DNA from: Cristatella mucedo
Lineage: Eukaryota; Bryozoa; Phylactolaemata; Cristatellidae
DNA: 64,000 bases
Reading direction: 5' to 3'
Assembly (NCBI GenBank): GCA_009760855.2
Contig: WPIO01000011.1
Coordinates: forward strand, 5,594,501-5,658,500
Under the pieces are notes generated by a model that saw only the letters and a list, made by a program, of their open reading frames with translations, did not search any database and was not told the origin of the DNA. This document shows, in pieces, positions 12,305 to 23,890 of the stretch. Made by a program: the position numbers and the translations under genes. The stretch's first letter is position 1, and each line of letters begins with the position of its first letter.

Positions 12305-12609
12305 GCGCGTCGCTTTCAGCAAGCAGCACGCTTCGCGGGCAGACTGAGCGACTGCGCAGGAAAGGGGCGAGAGGTACTCTGCAGAGGGCCTGCTCCAGAG
12401 CCGGCGACTCGACTCGGCCTTTGGTGCTTTTGAAGACTGCACGCTGCTTGGAGCGCAGGCTCTGCCTCTGGCAAGTGAATGCGGAGTGTCACCTTAGCTA
12501 CTGGGTAGCTATAGGACTTCATCGAGGCCTCGGATCTATTGTGAGCGCCCTGGTTTTCCTCTTGGCTTTGTTTTAATGTATGTTGAGTTCTCTCCGGTAT
12601 AAATAAAAA
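11591..12609. other. Spacer with GC-rich block
   Basis: Mixed sequence up to 12050, then a GC- and CpG-rich block to about 12520. A (CGG)n run sits at 12272-12303. Open frames in the block are composition-driven (proline, arginine or alanine runs) and overlap on both strands. No gene is supported. An AATAAA lies near 12603 without an upstream coding frame. Confidence 0.3.
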
Positions 12610-12900
12610 ACAACAACATCTGCTTGGTATTCATTCGCTCTATTACTAAGGTCTGCGAAGTGAAAGCTCAAGACAACCACTTACTTTCAAGTAAAAGAAG
12701 TTTCTGAACTTGAAGCATGCCTAATACAGGGGCGATCGTGAAATTCTTTCCTTTTCACGGTGAGGGTTTTAATTGCTGACTGGGCTTAAACATAGGGGTC
12801 TGTAATAAAGCTGTGATATTTTGTGGCTGTTCTGTTTACTTTATCGTCTCTACTACGGTACCACTGGCATTTTCACCTTTAGGCATAGTTTAAATAAGAA
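12610..12900 (+). repeat. Mosaic repeat, module T copy 3
   Basis: Begins 'acatctgcttggtattcattcg' and includes 'aaaagaagtttctgaacttgaagc', 'ctaatacaggggcgatcgtg' and 'ttcacggtgaggg', as in the other T modules. It is shorter than copies 1 and 4 and leads into the 15-bp minisatellite. Confidence 0.55.
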
Positions 12901-12978
12901 TCGAGCTGAATCCAGCTGACGTCAACAAAACCACCATATTCAAACGAAATTGGAGGAACGGAGTTGCGAAAAAAGACT

Positions 12979-13122
12979 GCCTGCAGGACGTCAGCCTGCA
13001 GGCAGACGTCCTGCAGGCAGACGTCCTGCAGGCAGACGTCCAGCAGGCTGACGTCCTGCAGGCAGACGTCCTGCAGGCAGACGTCCTGCAGGCAGACGTC
13101 CTGCAGGCAGACGTCCTGCAGG
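12979..13122. repeat. 15-bp minisatellite
   Basis: About nine to ten head-to-tail units of 'ctgcaggcagacgtc', nearly identical. Two variants lie near 13030-13050 ('ccagcaggctgacgtc'). Each unit holds two palindromes, CTGCAG and GACGTC. Because the unit is 15 bp the array is open in several frames, which creates artefactual repeated peptides such as CLQDV. Confidence 0.9.
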
Positions 13123-13439
13123 AGCTGAACAAAGCGCAATGTGGTCGCCACTCCACCTTCCGGCCTGGGATTTTGTGTCCTGCCACGAACATTGACGGCG
13201 AAGAGTAACGCGAACTGCGTTTGAACGTAATTGTTATCATATCGTTTACGAGACATATAGAGAGCTCAGCAAGAAGGCTTATAAACGGAAGTCTTTTCGT
13301 AGCAGAGCTCAACGGTTAGCAGCTGCTGCTGCTGTCAAGGGACCTGAGCTGCTTCTCCACTCCATGCGCATTCTTGGATATCGTTTTGGAGATAAAAAGA
13401 AAGATGTTTGCTTGATGAATTTCTTGCGACTTAACTGAT

Positions 13440-14460
13440 GCACGATCTCTTGCCTCCATGCCGAGAATGACGGTCAGCCCATGTCTTGTTGCCGCAACCT
13501 GCGGAGCTCAGGATGACCGGCGATGTGTGGGCCAGGCAAGAAGAGAGTCACAGCCGTCCTAAATGCAAATTGGACGACTTTATCTCGGAGGCTCCGGACT
13601 TTTTGCTCAGACGTACTTAATGGCAAACTATACGTAAGCGAACGAAGCTTTAATCACAGCCGAGAGAGAGCAGATACTGTGGCCGGTGAAGTGCAGGCCG
13701 GCATGAAGGAAGTCGCAGCCGTCCTGACGGAGAGATGAGAATGACTTTCTTGTCGAGCTTCGCACTGGTGCAGACCCACTTAATAGCAAACAATGCGTAC
13801 GCCCAGAGTGCTGCGATCACAGCCGAGGAAGAGCAGATACAATGGCTGGTGATTTGATCGCCGGCAAGAAGGAACCGACCGTCATCTCGAGGGAAAGATG
13901 AAGATGAAACACATACCAGCGGACGCTTCGGGTAGCAAAGCAATCGCGACACGTCCCGAGAGCGGCTTTTGGAAGTGACCAGGGTGCTCTAGCCTTTTTA
14001 TAGACCCTGGCAGACCGAAGATGATATGGATTCAACTTCCCGCATGTATTAGCGCCCTTTACTGGCGCTAGCTGCATTGCTCGCCGAATCTGCTTCGAGA
14101 AGGTGCTCGGCCAGTGCTGCAAACAGATCCATTGATCGCACCGAGGAAGAAGGCCATCTCTTTGTCTTCAATCTGCCGCAGCAATCCTTGGAGTTCAGGA
14201 TGATTGGTGAATGTGTAGGATACGAAAGAACGAAGTCATCATCGCCGCCGTCCCCAGGACAAAGAGGACGACTTTCTTTCCGAAGCTCAAGCTTGCTCAG
14301 ACGCATTTCATTGCGAAATGTATGTAAGCGAACTCTGATTGCAGCCGAGAAGACCAAATAAAAGGGCCCGAGAAGTACTGGCCGGAAAGGAGAAAGTCAT
14401 AGTCCTCCTCATCGGGAAGATTGGAATGAAATTCCTGTCAAGGCTAACCATGTTTGAACA
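13440..14460 (+). repeat. Mosaic repeat, module A copy 2 (~165-bp monomers)
   Basis: Monomers start around 13521, 13688, 13851, 14204 and 14365. The steady step is about 165 bp between the first three. Each repeats the 'ccggcaagaaggaagtcacagccgtcc' and 'gcgaac..tacgtaagcgaacg' lines. The same internal non-monomer segment as copy 1 sits at 13960-14140, with TATA-like 'ctttttatag' (13995) and 'gagaaggtgctcggcc' (14097). The GTAAGC in the monomer is a splice-donor-like motif retained in most units. Confidence 0.65.
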
Positions 14461-14559
14461 ATGTTTGATGCCAATCAAATTTTCCTAGATATAGATACGA
14501 TATTATCATGCTAGCTTATTTCTGCAGTCGATATTAAAGCAAACTCATACCTTGATGCA

Positions 14560-14885
14560 TCAGATCAGCAGCTGTAAAAGCTGCTTCGGCTTTGCTTAGG
14601 AGGTACACGCGTATGATAGCACGATCCTTGCACACACACTGAGCGAGCGGGGATCGGCCATACTCGGCCTCCTGTTCAGCTTGGCTCTCAAAGTCAAGCC
14701 GATCGAGCTTGCCAGCTGTTCACTTGGCTGAAGTGACTCATCAAGTAGACTGTAGTGCAGCTGCAGAATGTATGGCTTTGCGATATCTTGGGATGTGCAT
14801 ATTGCACATCAAGCTCAATATTCTGAGTGGCTTTCTCGGGCCTGCAGATTTTTCCTTTAAATCGACTTTCCCTCACCGCTTTTAA
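14560..14885 (+). repeat. Mosaic repeat, module D copy 3
   Basis: Contains 'cagcagctgtaaaagctgc', 'gcttaggaggtacacg', 'atagcacgat', 'cagcttggctctcaaagtcaagccgatcg' and 'ttgccagctgttcacttggc', matching 7985-8130. It sits between module A and module T, as in the first full copy. Confidence 0.5.
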
Positions 14886-14889
14886 ATGT

Positions 14890-15450
14890 AATGCCGGAAG
14901 GACTTTAAACTGAGAATTCGCAAATGTCATTCATTTCGAACAAATAATATACGTGAGCATATTTCAGCTTAGTGGGCATTCATTCACTTTCTCAAGAGTG
15001 GTTAGAGGATTACAATCTAGAATGTCTGCTATTATTTAAAAAAAGATTCTGCATTTGAAGCCGGCCTAATAAAGGAAAGATTGTGAAATTCTGTTCAGTT
15101 CACGGTAAGGGTATCATATGCGGATTGCAGTTAAAATCTACGTTTAAATTAAAATTGCGACAATTAGTGGCGGTTCAATTGAATTTATCTTTCCTGCTTA
15201 GCTGACACAAGCGTTTGGCGCGAAGGCTGAAGTTACCTAGTAATCGACCCAAATCCGGCAATTGCGGGAAGTACTGTTCAATGCAGCTGCCATTTGACAA
15301 ACAAAATAATAAAAACGTCCACAGTTATCTGTCTCAGGCAAATTAATGGGAGAACGACAAAGTGGAATGTGGTCGAAGACTTGGTAGTCGCCAGGCGATT
15401 GGTACGTCTTGCAAGAAAATTGACTTCGCGGAAAATCGTCAGCTAAGTTT
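14890..15450 (+). repeat. Mosaic repeat, module T copy 4
   Basis: Best match to copy 1 (9350-9890), including 'tcgacccaaatccggcaatt', 'gagaacgacaaagtggaatg' and 'gcaagaaaattgac'. It closes the second complete A-D-T unit of the region. Confidence 0.65.
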
Positions 15451-16343
15451 CACCGCAATCTTTAATAACTGCTTGAAAAGACAACTCAAGTGCAAGGAGA
15501 ATTTTGAAAATATAACTTTGATGCATGAAAGTGATTCTCTCATAAATCTGTTCGCCATAAAACTGCTAGTTAACTGGTTAATTAAAAACGGGCTGCTACA
15601 GTCCAAGTATTAAGTTTCTTCCATACGAGTCGCCAACCGCATACAGTGTATTTGCGAAGGACAGGCTTATGCATAGTCATTAATCACGTACATTTAATTC
15701 GGCTTTCAGCTTGCTACTTTGTTAAAGGATGATACGCGAAGCCACTAGGAGTTTCCAGATCATGCAGGTTTCTCCTCTGGCCTTTAGCTTTGCCACTGCA
15801 GTCGAGATGGGCGCGAATTCTGTTTTCCTGATAGGCTCCCGTTGTTTGTACATAAATGCAGTAGTAGTAAGTTATCAACGAGATCCGCTGCCTAAATTGG
15901 GAAGGTGTGTAAAATTTATTCGCATTTGCAGGCGATACTTCAGAAGAAGCGATCAAACTTAAAACTGTACCTGATTCAGAAGTATATGAAGTATCGGACC
16001 CTTAGTTCTTAAATGAGGAAGTGCTGGACAGACCCAGATGTATTGCTCCTGAAAGACCATGCAATCAACTACCAGCATCGTATCACGTCTATGACGAAGT
16101 TTACTAACGCGGTACTGACCGCTAAAATATGAATTTAGTAGGACGCAAAAGTAGTGGTTCAATTAATCAGTTCACCGCAAAACCTCTATTTTATCTGATT
16201 TAAAATTACTGAATGGATCCAGTTGGCGTATTAAATTTCCAAATTATAGTAGAAATGCCGCAGGAAATGCGTTTGTAATGAAAACGTACATCCTTATGCT
16301 GAATTCCGCATATTTATTTGTTCTTGTTACCGCTTTGTTAAAA
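15451..16343. other. Unassigned DNA
   Basis: Mixed, slightly AT-rich sequence. Short open frames on both strands show no recognisable family. No tandem structure was seen. Confidence 0.3.
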
Positions 16344-16484
16344 GAGCGCTAGTTTGGCCCAGTGGTTAAGGTGCTCGCCCTGACCAAGGTCTTTCTGAGG
16401 TCGTGGGCTCAAGCCACGTGGCATATGAGAAGCGCCCGAATAGAGATCAAGTTCTCATAGGGTGCTATACAAATAAATTACATT
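16344..16484 (+). mobile_element. SINE-1 (tRNA-derived), copy a
   Basis: Pol III A box 'tggcccagtgg' lies at 16355 and a B-box-like 'gggctcaagcc' at 16404. The tail 'gaagcgcccgaatagagatcaagttctc' and 'gctatacaaataaatta' follows. The tail is the same as that of LINE-B in this window. About ten related copies occur here on both strands. Confidence 0.8.
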
Positions 16485-17090
16485 TACTTAAGTTCAAGCC
16501 TACACCTCAAATCAGATTCTGTCCACGCCCACACGCATGCGGGACAACAATAAATTCCTTTGCCTCTGATCTGAATAAAACAGTTCTTGTCCTGTACAAA
16601 TACCGATTCCGGTATTATGATTACTGTCTGGAATAACAACTTTTTGATCAAACCGTACATAAGCTAGCCGTCCATTCGTCGATCCACGGAACATAGCTTT
16701 GTCAGGATAGCTAACATTTAGGCAGGTTCAGTTTCAGAAATTTTTTTTCTCCTATCTTCATAAAAACAAAAATTAACTCATGATTGGCCTATTACTCGGT
16801 CTCAATTAATTATAGGTAATGGCAGATAAGATGAAATTCAGCTGGAAACAGGCAGTACAGAAGTGCTTTGCCAGTAGACTTTAACCGATCTGTCAGCTTA
16901 ATCATGTAAGAGTATGTACTTATATGTGAACAGAGACCAGTTTAAAAAACTGGTCGCAGACGGTATTTTTCAGACCGTACTTGAGGAGGCTGATATTTTA
17001 GAACGCTTTTTATTTAGTCGAACGAATTACTAGCACAGAAAGTGCACTAGAACTAATAATGAATTCCATTCCCATCGCAGTCGGACTCTC
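16485..17090. other. Unassigned DNA with one short hairpin
   Basis: No gene recognised. A perfect 9-bp inverted repeat with a 3-nt loop (gaccagttt / aaactggtc) occupies 16935-16955. Confidence 0.3.
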
Positions 17091-17267
<177 letters not shown>

Positions 17268-17412
17268 GGTTCCTGGCACTAAAGCTGCGAGTCGAAAATG
17301 CACCGCACTCACCCCACGTGTGCCTCTATTTTGTAACGAACAGGAAAAGGCGTCAACTGCAGGAATTTTTCTATGCCATAAAATAGCGCTCCTGTCGATA
17401 CTAATCCTCGCC

Positions 17413-17590
17413 GACGTACGGTGAATAATGTCGGAGCTCTAAAACGTTACAAGATACGGCTATTGATGAGCATGTGAAACATCAACGTACGCCGGGATTT
17501 TGACTGCAGCGGAACACCACCGCTACTAGTAGCACGCGTGCCTTATTAGAAAAAAAATAGTTCATATGCCGAGCGTCGAGATTTAAAAAA
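17413..17590 (+). repeat. Mosaic repeat, module G copy 2
   Basis: Aligns with 8699-8880 and lies outside the main 7-15.5 kb block, showing that the mosaic family is dispersed. See the entry for the linker at 8511. Confidence 0.45.
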
Positions 17591-18611
17591 TGTTCGCATG
17601 CGTCGAGAAGTTCATTCGAGAGCGACCGAAGCTTACAGTCGTCCACTATCAAGTAAAGTAGAGCCGCTACGCCCACACTGGCGGGTGGGCGGGTCACGGG
17701 CGGGCCACGTGCGCCGCCGAGCTTCTGGCCGGCGACAAGCCTGTGGCATAACATCCCCTTCCGGCTCACTCGGCTCAGGGCTAGCAGCATCGTTCTCGTC
17801 CAACTCGCTGCTAAGAGCTTTTTTCCTGCCTGCGTGTAATTGAGTCGAGGTAAAATAATGGCCGACTTGCAACGAAACCGACGGACCCGTGGACCAAAGC
17901 AGCCTTGTCATACCAGGTGCCACATTCCTCGCACAGTTCTGACCGGATATCTCTTCAGCTTGGTGCGCTGAACGCTGATGCAAGAGCTGTATGCTTCATA
18001 CGTCATCGTACCTCCGAAATTTGCGGGGTCTCATGCAAAGGACACAGGCGTGTCTCCGACATTGAAATCTAACGGTACGCATCGAAAGGTCACTCTGCTT
18101 AAGATCTGCTCTGCGTAAAACAGTTAGCTGCTCTCCAGTTATTCGCTGAGGACGTGCCCGACGGGACTCTGTTTGTCGGATCTCTAAAGTACAGTAAGTC
18201 TCTACAGGCTAGTAGCCTTTTAATCGAAACCCGGTAGATAGATACCGGCGTGTCTCACCACACAAATAACGGCAATACACTGCAGAAAGCTGCAAAGCAG
18301 CTGTCATTTTCAAAATTAGCGTCTCGCAACTGCGGTTTTGATTCCAAATGATAGTGATAATGCTTCGGTTTATCCTACAAAGTTGCATGCACTTGAATGC
18401 GTGCGTTTTCCTGCGAATGTCATCGAAGGGCCGGGCCAAGCGGCACGCAATTCCAAACCACGAAAAACGAGCAATTTGTGCAATAAGCATCGCGAAACTG
18501 CGAAACTAGTTTTGATTCCAAATTACAGAAAATAAGGAATTCGGGTTTACTCAACGAGCTGCTTAAATGCTTAAAATTGCGTATGCGCATGCCTGCATGC
18601 AATCATGCCTA
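17591..18611. other. Unassigned DNA, GC-rich at first
   Basis: A GC-rich patch at 17640-17800 with opposing short frames, then ordinary sequence. No recognisable gene or repeat. Confidence 0.3.
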
Positions 18612-18766
18612 TAAATAATAATAAATAATTCATTTGTATAGCACCCCAAGAAGAACTCAATCTCTATTCAGGCGCTTCACATATGCCTCGGGGCTCGAGC
18701 CCACGACGTCAGTCAGACTTTGGTTGGGGCGAGTACCTTAACCGCTAGACCAAACCAGCTCGGCGC
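18612..18766 (-). mobile_element. SINE-1, copy b
   Basis: Minus-strand copy. The reversed text gives 'ctggtttggtctagcggttaag' (A box) and 'cgtgggctcgagcccc' (B box). The LINE-B-like tail and an ATT-rich end follow. Close to the copies at 48.7 and 54.3 kb. Confidence 0.8.
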
Positions 18767-19377
18767 CTCCAACAGCTCAGCCTAGCTCAGCCACTCTGCA
18801 ATTTTGAAAGGATCGACAATCAGCTATCATTCATGATTCTAACCTCAACCGTTCTTGTGGTGCAAAAACCTGAATACCAGAAATAAGACCTTTATTCATT
18901 GACCCAAGAGAGCCGCATTCATTTCCATGTCCATTAGATACAAGGCCGGATTTTCAAAACGCTGAAAAGGGCAGAATGATCGTGAAAACTTATTTTTTGA
19001 TTGCACGACTTTTTTCCTTAAAAAAGCAGCACATAAAACACAAGCAAAGGTTAAATGACTTATGCAATATTAATGCATCCATCAAAATGAACGAATGATC
19101 ACGAGCCACTCATGCGGCGTCTGTGTACGCATTTGAAGTCACACTTTGCCTACGCAAATGGTCTCGCCCTTTAGGGGTCTCAAAGATGTCGTAGTTCAGG
19201 TTGAACGAGTCAAAGACTAATATAAATAAGGGGCTGGCTGCGGAAAAGTGAGAGGAAAAAGTAAGAAGCAACGAAATCTGAGCCTAAAATCTGAGCCTAA
19301 GCCGAAGGAAGAAGCCATACCGTTTGTTCATCACCCACCAATAGATAGCCGGACAAAACAAGAACAAAGACCGAGGC
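18767..19377. other. Unassigned DNA
   Basis: No gene, structured RNA or repeat partner was recognised before the GA tract. Confidence 0.3.
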
Positions 19378-19705
<328 letters not shown>

Positions 19706-19947
19706 ATTTCTTGTGCATACATCGGTGCACGGTTTTGCGTGGGAATGCGAACGAATGCTAGCACGCCCTAGAATTTACGCGCACACAAGGTTAGCATGAG
19801 TCTAGCGAAGCAGCTCACAGTCCTTAGCTACGGCCTTCCGTCTAGCTAGCTCATTGAGCACATCGCCTATCGTAAAGATGCCATCGATGTTGCAGGGAGA
19901 TATTGAAAGCTCCGTCTGACGATTCGAGGGCATACTATTAATCGTAT

Positions 19948-20118
19948 CAATAATAAAAATAATAATGATTATTCATTTGCACAGCACCCTAAGGAAACTT
20001 AATCTCTATTCATATATTTCAAATTTTATGCCGCGGGCTTGAGCCCACGCCATCAAATAAATTCACTTTGACCTCAGTTGGGGGCGAGCACCTTAACCAT
20101 TGAGCCGAACCAGGGCGG
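19948..20118 (-). mobile_element. SINE-1, copy c (diverged)
   Basis: In reverse it reads from an A box 'tggttaaggtgctcgccccc' to a B-box-like 'gtgggctcaagccc'. The SINE-1 tail, with an extra ~20 bp between B box and tail, and an ATT-rich end follow. It is more diverged than copies at 48.7 and 54.3 kb. Confidence 0.7.
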
Positions 20119-21170
20119 CAATTCAGACAGGGCGTCGATTTTGAGGTAGCTGCTAGGCGCATTTTCACCTCTACACTGATGTAAAAGTATTCCAGATTGC
20201 GTTAAAACTGTTACCCTATTGAGCCTGCCTAACTAATTTAGCGGCAAAACCCGAGTAGCCAAAAAGACTGATGCAAAAATCAGCGATGTCGATACCAAAA
20301 GGTCGCACGCGAGCTCACGCGTCTGACTGACTGACTACGCGAGCTGGCTGAATGTGATGTACGATGGAGCCCCTTGTGATTTCGGCAGCCTTTCGCGGCA
20401 TCGGATGAATGCACTACACGACGCATGCTACGAGCATGCGTCGTGCTCCTGCACCTCGTAGACAATGTTGGCCAGTTTACACAGTCAGATTAACTTCGGT
20501 CTCACTCCTTACCATTTTAATAATAATGAGAATTCTTTGCTACAACGCTCCTAGTGTCACTTAAATTACTAGCGACCAGCGACTCTGGACTCTGGTGAGC
20601 ATTGTTCTAATTTGCAATTAATTTTAATTTTTGAAATTTGTAATTACGCATTTTTCGTGCTAACTTGCCAGCAACAGCTAACTCAAGCGAGCTCAGTGGA
20701 TGCGAAAAATACCCAGCAGAAAGAGAAACACGGCGAGCACGAATCGTAGCCATATTCCGAGTCAGAATCGCAGCAGAATGCATTTTCGAAACGCTCATTT
20801 CGGAGCAAATCATTGCTCCATACTGGTAAATGTTAAGCATGAGCTAAGCTTGACTAGAGTAGGCCGGCCTAAGCATACATCGCAGTCTTCCCGCAGCTTT
20901 GAAGAGCATCTCATATACGACTCGAGCGATTGGTCGTCGGTCCTGGCTTCCTTGGGTCGCCTATGTCGTTCGCGTCCGGAGTGCAGAGTGTGAAACCAGG
21001 CTCGGCCTCGTCGGCCCGGCGTCCTCATTGCGACATTTCGCCAAAGCCGGCTTGTTGACGCGTTGCCGTGCCAAAGACAGAGGCAAGGTCGAAGCTGGAC
21101 TGACCAGGAAGAACTTGTCTTAATCATCAGGCACTGCTGGAATGCTGGCGAGCCACATCAGCCAGGTAAT
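20119..21170. other. Unassigned DNA with a perfect hairpin
   Basis: A perfect 13-bp inverted repeat with a 3-nt loop is at 20417-20445 (cacgacgcatgct / agcatgcgtcgtg). The rest shows no gene or repeat. The stretch directly before 21171 leads into the SLC5A-like exon relics. Confidence 0.35.
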
Positions 21171-21454
21171 GACTGCTGGGACATTATACGTGGCCACAGG
21201 CGCAGTGAGACATTTCGAAGCCCGGGGACTAAGTGGCACATGGTGCCCCGCTCCCCTCGTCAAAAATGACTCCAGCTGTGCCGTGCTTCTAAGGCATGCT
21301 CTCAGGCGGTATTCGCGAAGCCGATACCAATAACTCTTCGCAACTTTAGGTCGAAGCATAGTCATTTGTCAGTAACATCGGCCGTGGCCATTCTGTTGGT
21401 CTGGCAGGATCGGGAGCTGCAGGATGCATCGGCATTGCAACGTTCGAACTTGAA
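21171..21454 (+). pseudogene. SLC5A/SGLT-like exon pair, copy 1 (broken)
   Basis: The clear part is 21350-21454. After an acceptor-like 'caactttag' it reads 35 codons that align residue by residue with the Na+/sugar cotransporter segment around the second membrane helix. Visible motifs are 'VSNIGRGHSVGLAGSGAAG' and 'IATFEL'. Codon 4 is a TAG stop, and the donor has become 'cttgag' after a one-base change. About 106 bp upstream, 21172-21243 reads 'GAVRHFEARGLSGTWCP', reminiscent of the preceding SGLT exon (G-x-V-x-G-F...W-W-P). SLC5A proteins are multi-pass Na+-coupled sugar or inositol carriers of the plasma membrane. The family assignment rests on the exon 3-like block. This copy cannot make a functional exon. 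It is in direct tandem (~460 bp) with the next copy. Confidence 0.7.
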
Positions 21455-21639
21455 CTTGAGCCGTTTCGTTGCTGGATGTTGCTGTCTTTCTTTCCTCGAC
21501 TTGGCTCGAGAGTGCCGGTAATAAACTTGATGAGTGCCGAGTAGCTTCACTGGCGCCGTACAGCATTGGTGAACGCTCAAGCTATGAAAAGTTGAGCTCG
21601 GCAGTACGAGCACAGTACGAGCTAAGCTCTCGAGCTTCC

Positions 21640-21906
21640 CACTGTGCTGTCAGTGGCAGCGACTACCAGGCAGCCCTGCACCACTGCTGCTTTAGGGTAG
21701 TAGGCAGTGATCTCTTCTACTCCCGTGTGACCAAGACCACTTATCTGCTTTGAATGCATGCTTTACGACGGTATTCGAGATGCTGATGCGATTTACCCTT
21801 TGTAACTTTAGGTCGGAGCGTCGCTATTCGTCAGTAACATCTGCTGCGGCCACTTGTCGGACTTGCAGGATCGGGAGCTGCAGGCCGCGAGATGTTCGAG
21901 CTGAAC
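21640..21906 (+). pseudogene. SLC5A/SGLT-like exon pair, copy 2 (frameshifted)
   Basis: The exon 3-like block is 21812-21906. It starts after 'tgtaactttag' and ends before a donor-like 'gtgtgcc'. It reads 'VGASLFVSNICCGHL', loses one base, and continues in another frame as 'LAGSGAAG' and 'MFELN'. It is 95 bp instead of 105, so a 1-bp and a 9-bp loss explain it. The preceding 21650-21700 may be an exon 2-like relic, weakly supported. Flanking intron-like sequence is also shared with copies 1 and 3, including the line 'gctgtcagtggcagc' with copy 3. This shows duplication of a genomic segment and not of a processed transcript. Confidence 0.65.
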
Positions 21907-22144
21907 GTGTGCCTTTTCGTTGCAGAGTATTGTTTTCTTTCGTAGACTTAGCCAGAGTGCCGGTCAATGTCACGAGTGCCGAGCAGCTGAAAGGTCAGTA
22001 GCCTCTGTCTTTTTGGGCCAGTCCTACAGTCACTAGTGTTCGTCCTTCTAGGCCTGGGCCATCGACCTGCGTCCGTCGACTGCTTTTTTGAATCTGATAC
22101 CGAGTACGAGCTGCTTTTTAGACTGTGATTGTTTAGCTATGCCT

Positions 22145-22500
22145 CTAATGCCTCTAACCAGCTTCAAATCCTCAAGAGACCGACCGTGCCTTCAGTTTGT
22201 ATGCTCCCAAAGCCCGGAAGGCGCTCCCGACTGACGTCAAGACGTCCCATGACTTGCCATTTAAAAAGAACCTGCAAACGCTCACACTTGTTTCTCGCAG
22301 AATTTTGTGGGTCCTTGTGATGTGACCATCTTCTGCTAATGCGTGCTGATTCTGTGCATTCTACGACTCATATTATTTCTTTGTTAGCAGGTTTAAAGCA
22401 TATGTAAATTGCCTAGAAAGAGATAAGGTTCTCTAAAGACGCTATCCAAATCCATTATCAATGTTATTGCTAATGTTATTACTAGTATTAAGTCTCATTC
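22145..22500 (+). mobile_element. LINE-B 3' fragment
   Basis: Carries 'gtatgctcccaaagcccggaagg', the 'SSYAPKAWNSLP' region of LINE-B in decayed form. 'tttaaaaagaacctgcaaac' follows, then 'gggtccttgtgat', then the tail 'tgcctagaaagagataaggttctc'. Full-length homologous 3' ends are at 39.6 and 58.4 kb. Confidence 0.6.
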
Positions 22501-23440
22501 GGTCAGACTGTGAGACTCGGGTTGCAGTACGATGACAATCACCTGACTATGAAGTCGTGAAATGAAACTGCTAGTTAAACGCAGACTCTCATCTAGACGA
22601 AATGACACAGCTCTTCTACTGTGGCCTCTCTGTCAATTACGTAATTTTTATGGCGATAGAAGTATGGCGGATTAACAGAAACTTGGGGGACCTTTTCATT
22701 ACTATTAGTAGTGGATTGTAGGGTTCGGGACGAAATGAAGGACATCCCGGGCCGATCAGCAACTCTTCACGCTCTTATCTCGAACCATCATTGCACGCTG
22801 CGTGCAACGTGCCAGGTTTTTTGTAATTCACTGAACGTATTCTATCGAGAAAGCAAGCCTCATTAAACCTGGCGGCACCGTAGACGATCTGCATCACTGC
22901 AACAAGGGCATCATTTTGATAATTATATACATGGGAAGCTAGTAGAGACAGTTTTTTATTATACGGATCGAACAGGGACTGTTAAGAGATTAGCCTTTTA
23001 AATATTGGACAACCAGCGCTACTCGCGTTTGTTTATGCAACATATACAACCTGAGGTCAAAGCTATTGTTTCGAGTAAACAACGCAAACCATGCTGTCCA
23101 CACCACGCATGTACTAGCCAACGTACTGATTGGAGCATGATTATTGAAGGCCAAATGATAAATCAAATTCACTGCCGAAACACAAAACTTCGCATTAAAT
23201 TGATAATAAAGACACGGCTCGCATTATATTTGAACCAGTTCAAGAGGTACGCAGCTCTCTTATTGCATTTTCTCAGTAAAACTTTGCTTCCAGGTGCTAG
23301 GGCTGTATGGCTTCCAAGGCGCAATAGTATCCGGTGCTTATTGCCGCCGGGATAGCCTGGAAGATTTCCTTGGCGAGTGAATTATGACGCTGGAGCCATT
23401 CATTTTCAGTCACTTTCGTCCTCCATAAAGGAGCTTTAAT
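22501..23440. other. Unassigned DNA
   Basis: No gene recognised. A 116-codon open frame at 23005-23355 (+) has no recognisable motif, and its composition is like random sequence. Confidence 0.3.
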
Positions 23441-23890
23441 TTTGCAGCGAGCCTAAGAAGAGACTTTAAACTACTTAGACTTCAAAATTAAAAATTAAAA
23501 AGTATTATAATTAAATGAAACATATTAATAATATAAATATTGATAAAATAAGTATTAATACAATAATTAATTATTTTTTTTATTTATTTTTAGTAGTTTA
23601 AAGGCTGCGAGCCTAAGAAGAGAGCTACTTTAAACTGAAACGCTGGGGCGTTTTTTTCATGCCTACGCAGAACGTAGGTGCTGAGAGCTGAGGCTCAAAG
23701 AAAAAGCTGCACCAGTCGCCCACCTTCTTCCAACGCAAAAGGATTTTATATTAATTATAAATAATAAATTATTCATAGTTAACTTATATATAAATAATTA
23801 TATTATATTATATATATAAAATTATGTATACATAAATTATTTATAATATACTATATTATTTATATTATTAGTAAATCTTTAAAACATTAG
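23441..23890. repeat. AT-rich block with direct and inverted repeats
   Basis: An AT-rich segment at 23464-23605 is bounded by an inverted pair (ctttaaactac / gtagtttaaag). Outside lies a direct repeat 'gcgagcctaagaagaga' (about 23449 and 23608). A second AT-rich block is at 23745-23890. The first arrangement resembles a small inverted-repeat transposon or a slippage duplication. There is no coding capacity. Confidence 0.45.

Noticed and set aside
12879-13312. Repeated CLQDV / CRTSA peptide frames
   Set aside because: A 15-bp minisatellite is open in several frames. No start, motif or splice context supports a protein.
23005-23355. 116-codon plus-strand frame
   Set aside because: No motif, average composition, no splice or promoter context.
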